DNA from: an uncultured Clostridia bacterium
Lineage (GTDB): Bacteria > Bacillota > Clostridia > Oscillospirales > Acutalibacteraceae
NCBI GenBank assembly: GCA_947631855.1
Contig: CANRMX010000019.1
Span: forward strand, 1-38,865
Reading direction: 5' to 3'
Length of the DNA stretch: 38,865 nucleotides
Part shown: piece after piece, positions 36,747-38,865 of the stretch
Numbering within the stretch: position 1 is the first letter of the stretch
Layout: each line of letters starts with the position of its first letter
The notes under the pieces: model-generated
Seen by the model: only the letters and a program-made list of their open reading frames with translations
Told to the model about the DNA's origin: nothing
Database searches by the model: none
Translations under genes and position numbers: made by a program

Positions 36747-36775
36747 TTGACAAACGCCGAAGAGTTCAGTATACT
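36747..36775 (+). promoter_or_regulatory. Promoter of tRNA-Gly
   Basis: Perfect TTGACA (36747-36752), 17-base spacer, TATACT (36770-36775). Transcription would start about 10 bases before the tRNA. Confidence 0.88.
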
Positions 36776-36793
36776 ATTTGTTGCTGAAAACAT

Positions 36794-36869
36794 GCGGGCG
36801 TAGCTCATCTGGTAGAGCGCCACCTTGCCAAGGTGGAGGTAGCGAGTTCGAGCCTCGTCGTCCGCTCCA
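36794..36869 (+). tRNA. tRNA-Gly (anticodon GCC)
   Basis: A 76-base cloverleaf: acceptor GCGGGCG/CGTCCGC (one G-U pair), D arm GCTC/GAGC, anticodon stem CCACC/GGTGG with loop TTGCCAA (anticodon GCC, reading GGC and GGU), variable loop AGGTA, T arm GCGAG/CTCGT with TTCGAGC. The discriminator is T and CCA is encoded. It is a single-gene transcript between the promoter at 36747 and a terminator at 36873. Confidence 0.97.
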
Positions 36870-36872
36870 CGT

Positions 36873-36903
36873 CGCGGCGAGCCCTTGTGGCTCGCCGCGT
36901 TTT
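36873..36903 (+). terminator. Terminator of tRNA-Gly
   Basis: CGCGGCGAGCC and GGCTCGCCGCG form a perfect 11-base stem with loop CTTGT, followed by TTTT, starting 4 bases after the tRNA. Confidence 0.88.
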
Positions 36904-36945
36904 CATGCGAAAGCGCGGCTTCGCTTATCGGGCTGCCGCTCCTCT

Positions 36946-37004
36946 CCGAAACGGATCACATTCGCTTCGGCTGACGCCTCTCGCTCACTACCAATCCGTT
37001 TCGG
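36946..37004. repeat. 11-base inverted repeat with a 37-base loop
   Basis: CCGAAACGGAT (36946-36956) is exactly complementary to ATCCGTTTCGG (36994-37004). It lies just after the tRNA terminator and just before another hairpin and a terminator, as if all belong to one folded transcript. Confidence 0.8.
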
Positions 37005-37042
37005 TCTTGCGCCTGCGGCGCAAAAAACCTGCTACACCCAAT

Positions 37043-37075
37043 CGCACCCTACCCTGTGGGGTGCGCTATTTTTTT
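37043..37075 (+). terminator. Rho-independent terminator in the post-tRNA region
   Basis: CGCACCC (37043-37049) pairs with GGGTGCG (37059-37065), followed after three bases by seven T (37069-37075). No plus-strand gene precedes it apart from the tRNA, so it would end tRNA read-through or a separate small RNA. Confidence 0.75.
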
Positions 37076-37212
37076 GCCCGACTCTGCCGGTTTTCGCAAC
37101 AAGAACAATCCCCCACCTACTCGGCAGGGGATTTAAAACAAACTAACGGGCGCGACCGTTCTGCTGTTTCCAGTGCCCACCAGCACGCCTTGAGCGTGCA
37201 AAAATTTTTGTA

Positions 37213-37248
37213 TGTCACCCCCCCCCGCCCTACGGGCGGGGGGTGACA
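37213..37248. repeat. Strong C-run/G-run hairpin
   Basis: TGTCA followed by nine C and GCCC pairs with GGGC, six G and TGACA around a TAC loop. All of both arms pair apart from three extra C. Read on the minus strand it follows the solute-binding protein gene and could act as its terminator, although a T-run (TTTTT) appears only 8 bases later. Confidence 0.8.
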
Positions 37249-37250
37249 TT

Positions 37251-37293
37251 ATGAAGAAAGTATATTACGCGACCGGTAAAGTCGTTTCTTCAT
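37251..37293. repeat. 9-base inverted repeat with an inner hairpin
   Basis: ATGAAGAAA (37251-37259) is exactly complementary to TTTCTTCAT (37285-37293); inside lies CGAC-N7-GTCG. It follows the C/G hairpin by two bases. Confidence 0.7.
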
Positions 37294-37311
37294 CGCACCC
37301 ATGCACCCAGA

Positions 37312-37374
37312 GCGCATCGCTATCCGAGCCAAGCGAGGATTGCGCAACGCTATTTGAGCGCAGCGAAAATTGCG
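37312..37374. repeat. Two tandem 33-base hairpin repeats with covarying stems
   Basis: Two copies (37312-37344 and 37342-37374, period 30) share GCGCA.CGCTAT..GAG...GCGA..ATTGCG. In each, GCGCA pairs with TGCGC (or TGCGT) and a four-base stem forms: ATCC/GGAT in the first, ATTT/AAAT in the second. The CC to TT and GG to AA changes preserve pairing, which points to selection or copying of a hairpin. Confidence 0.7.
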
Positions 37375-37409
37375 TTTGGCCCGCGAAGTGGCCCGGCCGG
37401 CCACGGCCG

Positions 37410-38786
37410 CTATTCCCCCAACATTTGGCGGATGCGCTGGTAGTATTCGTGCACCAGCTGCTCCGTGTTGTCGGGGTCTGAGAGGCAGTAATCCAGCAGG
37501 TACTGCACTTGCAAGTTGATGTCCCCGCAGAATTGAGCGCAGGTGATCTGCCGGCGGATGCGGGTGAATTCGTCAAAGTTTTCCTGACTGAAGCTCCAGC
37601 CCAGGTCGTATATCCCCATCTTTTCCTTCTCGTCCTTGTTTGCCGCGCGGTACGCCTTGGCATAATCCGGCGAAAATACGTCCTCGAAAACCAGCGCTTC
37701 ACCGGTTGCCAGCGGAGAATAGATCTGCCGCATCTCCAAAAGGGCCTGGGGACTGAACAGGGCGTCCAGCAGCGCGAATGCGTCTTCGGCCCGCTTGGTG
37801 TTGGCATTGATGGCGGCATAGGAATTGATCTCCACCGCCACGCCGCCGTCGTCGCTGTACCGGGGCACCATGGTCAGCGGTATTTTGTCCACGCTGCCAT
37901 CGATGTGATCGCGATAGATATCCATTTCGTTGATATCGTTCCATCTGCCGCTGATGCAGGCCGTGAAATATTCCGGCAGGCCCCAGGCGTTGGCAGAAGC
38001 CTTTTGCTCGATCTCCACCATCGCCTGCATCCGCTGGAGCAGCTCGTCCTCTGTGAAGTTCAACTGGCGAGGGGACACGGCATAATCCGCCACCGGGCCG
38101 AAGGTATCTGCGGCAAAGTTCGCCCCCAGATCCCTGCCCTCGGTCCCTTTCACCGCCGCGATAAGCGCGGCCGGAACCTGCAAAAATTCGCTTTCGTCGG
38201 CCAGCACGTCCTGCCAGCTGTTCCCAGCGGGCGCCTCCGGCAGATCGTCTTTCCTAAAACAGGCCACCGGCAGATCATAGGAAATGGGGAGAATGCACTG
38301 GCCGTACTGTTCGCTGTGGCCCCCAGCCATCACTTCCGGCGTCAGGGATTCCCAATCCATGTACTGGGCCTTTTCGATGAGATCATCCAGCGGATAGAAT
38401 TGTCCCTGCTCCATGTTCTTTTCCGGGGTCAGAAACAAAGAGTGCTGCTCGTTTCTACAGATCAGGAACAGATCCGGCCCTTCCCCGGCCATGATCTCCG
38501 TCCGCAGCTGGGTGATGCGCGCCTGGCGCTCTGAATCGTCGCCGGTTTCCAGAGAGGCCCCGGGCAGGAATTCGATCTCGAAATCCTGTGGGACGTCCAT
38601 TTTCTCCATAAACTGGGTGAACTCTCTTTCCAGCGCCGCTTCTCCATCCGAAGCCACGGCGTCCACCAAAATACGCAGGGGCTCGTTGCTTTTCGGCTGG
38701 ATTTGGCACCCGGAAAGCCCGCCGAAGGACATCAGCGCCAGGGCGAGGATGAGGATAACGGACAGGACTTTTTTGATGCTTGACAT
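37410..38786 (-). CDS. Extracellular solute-binding lipoprotein
   Basis: A 458-residue ABC-type substrate-binding protein. A signal peptide (1-26) ends in lipobox LSGC with lipidated C27. The mature part has family 1 binding-protein features: a beta-strand opening (EPLRILVDAV), MAGEGPDLFLI near residue 100, and the two-lobe length expected. Family resemblance suggests a sugar or peptide ligand, but none can be assigned. The ATG at 38786 follows AAGGAGG; an in-frame ATG at 38843 lies upstream of the -10 box and has no binding site. No permease or ATPase gene adjoins within the window, so partners are beyond the edge or it acts alone as a sensor. Confidence 0.82.
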   Translation of the reverse strand: MSSIKKVLSVILILALALMSFGGLSGCQIQPKSNEPLRILVDAVASDGEAALEREFTQFMEKMDVPQDFEIEFLPGASLETGDDSERQARITQLRTEIMAGEGPDLFLICRNEQHSLFLTPEKNMEQGQFYPLDDLIEKAQYMDWESLTPEVMAGGHSEQYGQCILPISYDLPVACFRKDDLPEAPAGNSWQDVLADESEFLQVPAALIAAVKGTEGRDLGANFAADTFGPVADYAVSPRQLNFTEDELLQRMQAMVEIEQKASANAWGLPEYFTACISGRWNDINEMDIYRDHIDGSVDKIPLTMVPRYSDDGGVAVEINSYAAINANTKRAEDAFALLDALFSPQALLEMRQIYSPLATGEALVFEDVFSPDYAKAYRAANKDEKEKMGIYDLGWSFSQENFDEFTRIRRQITCAQFCGDINLQVQYLLDYCLSDPDNTEQLVHEYYQRIRQMLGE

Positions 38787-38802
38787 AGAATTGCCTCCTT
38801 GT

Positions 38803-38842
38803 ATTATAGAGTAGTAGTTTTTGATGACCCTCTCCAAGGTCA
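38803..38842 (-). promoter_or_regulatory. Promoter and dyad upstream of the solute-binding protein gene
   Basis: Minus strand: -10 TATAAT (38803-38808), 16 bases before the start codon. The -35 position has AGGGTC, a poor match, and is covered by the perfect inverted repeat TGACC-N8-GGTCA (38825-38842). A regulator bound there could activate or block this promoter. Confidence 0.55.
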
Positions 38843-38847
38843 TGTGC

Positions 38848-38853
38848 TACAAT
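38848..38853 (+). promoter_or_regulatory. Possible divergent -10 box at the right edge
   Basis: TACAAT preceded by TGC on the plus strand, 5 bases after the TGACC-N8-GGTCA dyad. It matches the extended -10 style seen elsewhere in the window. No good -35 is seen (TTGATG is 21 bases upstream). A plus-strand gene would start beyond the window. Confidence 0.35.
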
Positions 38854-38865
38854 GTAAGGGATGCT

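Larger units (their letters stand above)
36904..37409. other. Gene-poor, hairpin-rich intergenic region
   Basis: About 500 bases without a credible gene: the open frames here lack ribosome binding sites and run through hairpins or the tRNA. In order it holds an 11-base inverted repeat (36946-37004), a hairpin TTGCGCC-TGC-GGCGCAA (37007-37023), a terminator (37043-37075), crossing inverted repeats (37084-37133), a hairpin GCACGC-CTTGA-GCGTGC (37183-37199), a C/G-run hairpin (37213-37248), a 9-base inverted repeat (37251-37293), two tandem hairpin repeats (37312-37374) and GTGGCC-N5-GGCCAC (37388-37404). It may be dispersed intergenic repeats or one or more structured RNAs. Confidence 0.7.

Noticed and set aside
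37084-37133. A classical H-type pseudoknot
   Set aside because: The two 3' stem strands are directly adjacent with no loop left to cross the first stem, so both stems are unlikely to form together; kept only as alternative hairpins.
36833-37246. A 137-codon open frame starting inside tRNA-Gly and running through the hairpin region
   Set aside because: It begins inside the tRNA, passes through a terminator and several hairpins, and has no ribosome binding site.

Overview
The window is chromosomal DNA from a GC-rich member of the Firmicutes, most likely a gut Clostridia of the Oscillospiraceae/Ruminococcaceae type. This is inferred from gene content and order: ClpE, RNase J, the c-di-AMP phosphodiesterase GdpP, an ecfA1-ecfA2-ecfT-truA cluster, a Bce-type two-component/ABC module, a YpeB germination protein (implying a spore former), AGGAGG-type ribosome binding sites and GTG/TTG starts. 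No phage, insertion sequence, CRISPR array or rRNA gene is visible; the region is mostly core housekeeping.

Layout. (1) 57-3891, minus strand: cvpA-pgsA-clpE from a promoter at 3863-3891 to a strong terminator at 57-87. (2) 3935-14266, minus strand: a long operon from an extended -10 promoter at 14238-14266: ruvC, a GNAT acetyltransferase, ruvA, ruvB, glmM, a SAM methyltransferase, a decayed and an intact copy of a small membrane-protein gene, ecfA1, ecfA2, ecfT, truA and a DUF5711-like membrane protein. (3) 14357-15703, plus strand: ypeB, alone. (4) 15797-20033, minus strand: a divergent type IIA topoisomerase pair (ParE-like then ParC-like). (5) 20103-30095, minus strand: rnjA-gdpP-rplI-dnaB-tilS-hpt-ftsH from a near-consensus promoter. 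(6) 30204-31990, plus strand: nifS/iscS-iscU under a promoter that carries a dyad resembling an Rrf2/IscR-type operator. (7) 32063-36675, minus strand: bceR-bceS, then bceA-bceB behind a BceR-like operator. (8) 36747-36903, plus strand: tRNA-Gly(GCC). (9) 36904-37409: about 500 bp without a credible gene but full of hairpins, including two tandem hairpin repeats whose differing stem bases covary. (10) 37410-38786, minus strand: an orphan lipoprotein solute-binding protein whose promoter region holds a dyad and perhaps a divergent promoter at the window edge.

The operons group Holliday-junction processing, cell-wall precursor synthesis, vitamin uptake and tRNA modification (2) and RNA decay, c-di-AMP turnover, replication and membrane proteolysis (5). 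I do not see an obvious new defence or biosynthetic system. The best leads are the structured region 36904-37409, the divergent topoisomerase pair, the half-gene tandem duplication at 8557-9165, the long basic tail on RNase J and several candidate operators.
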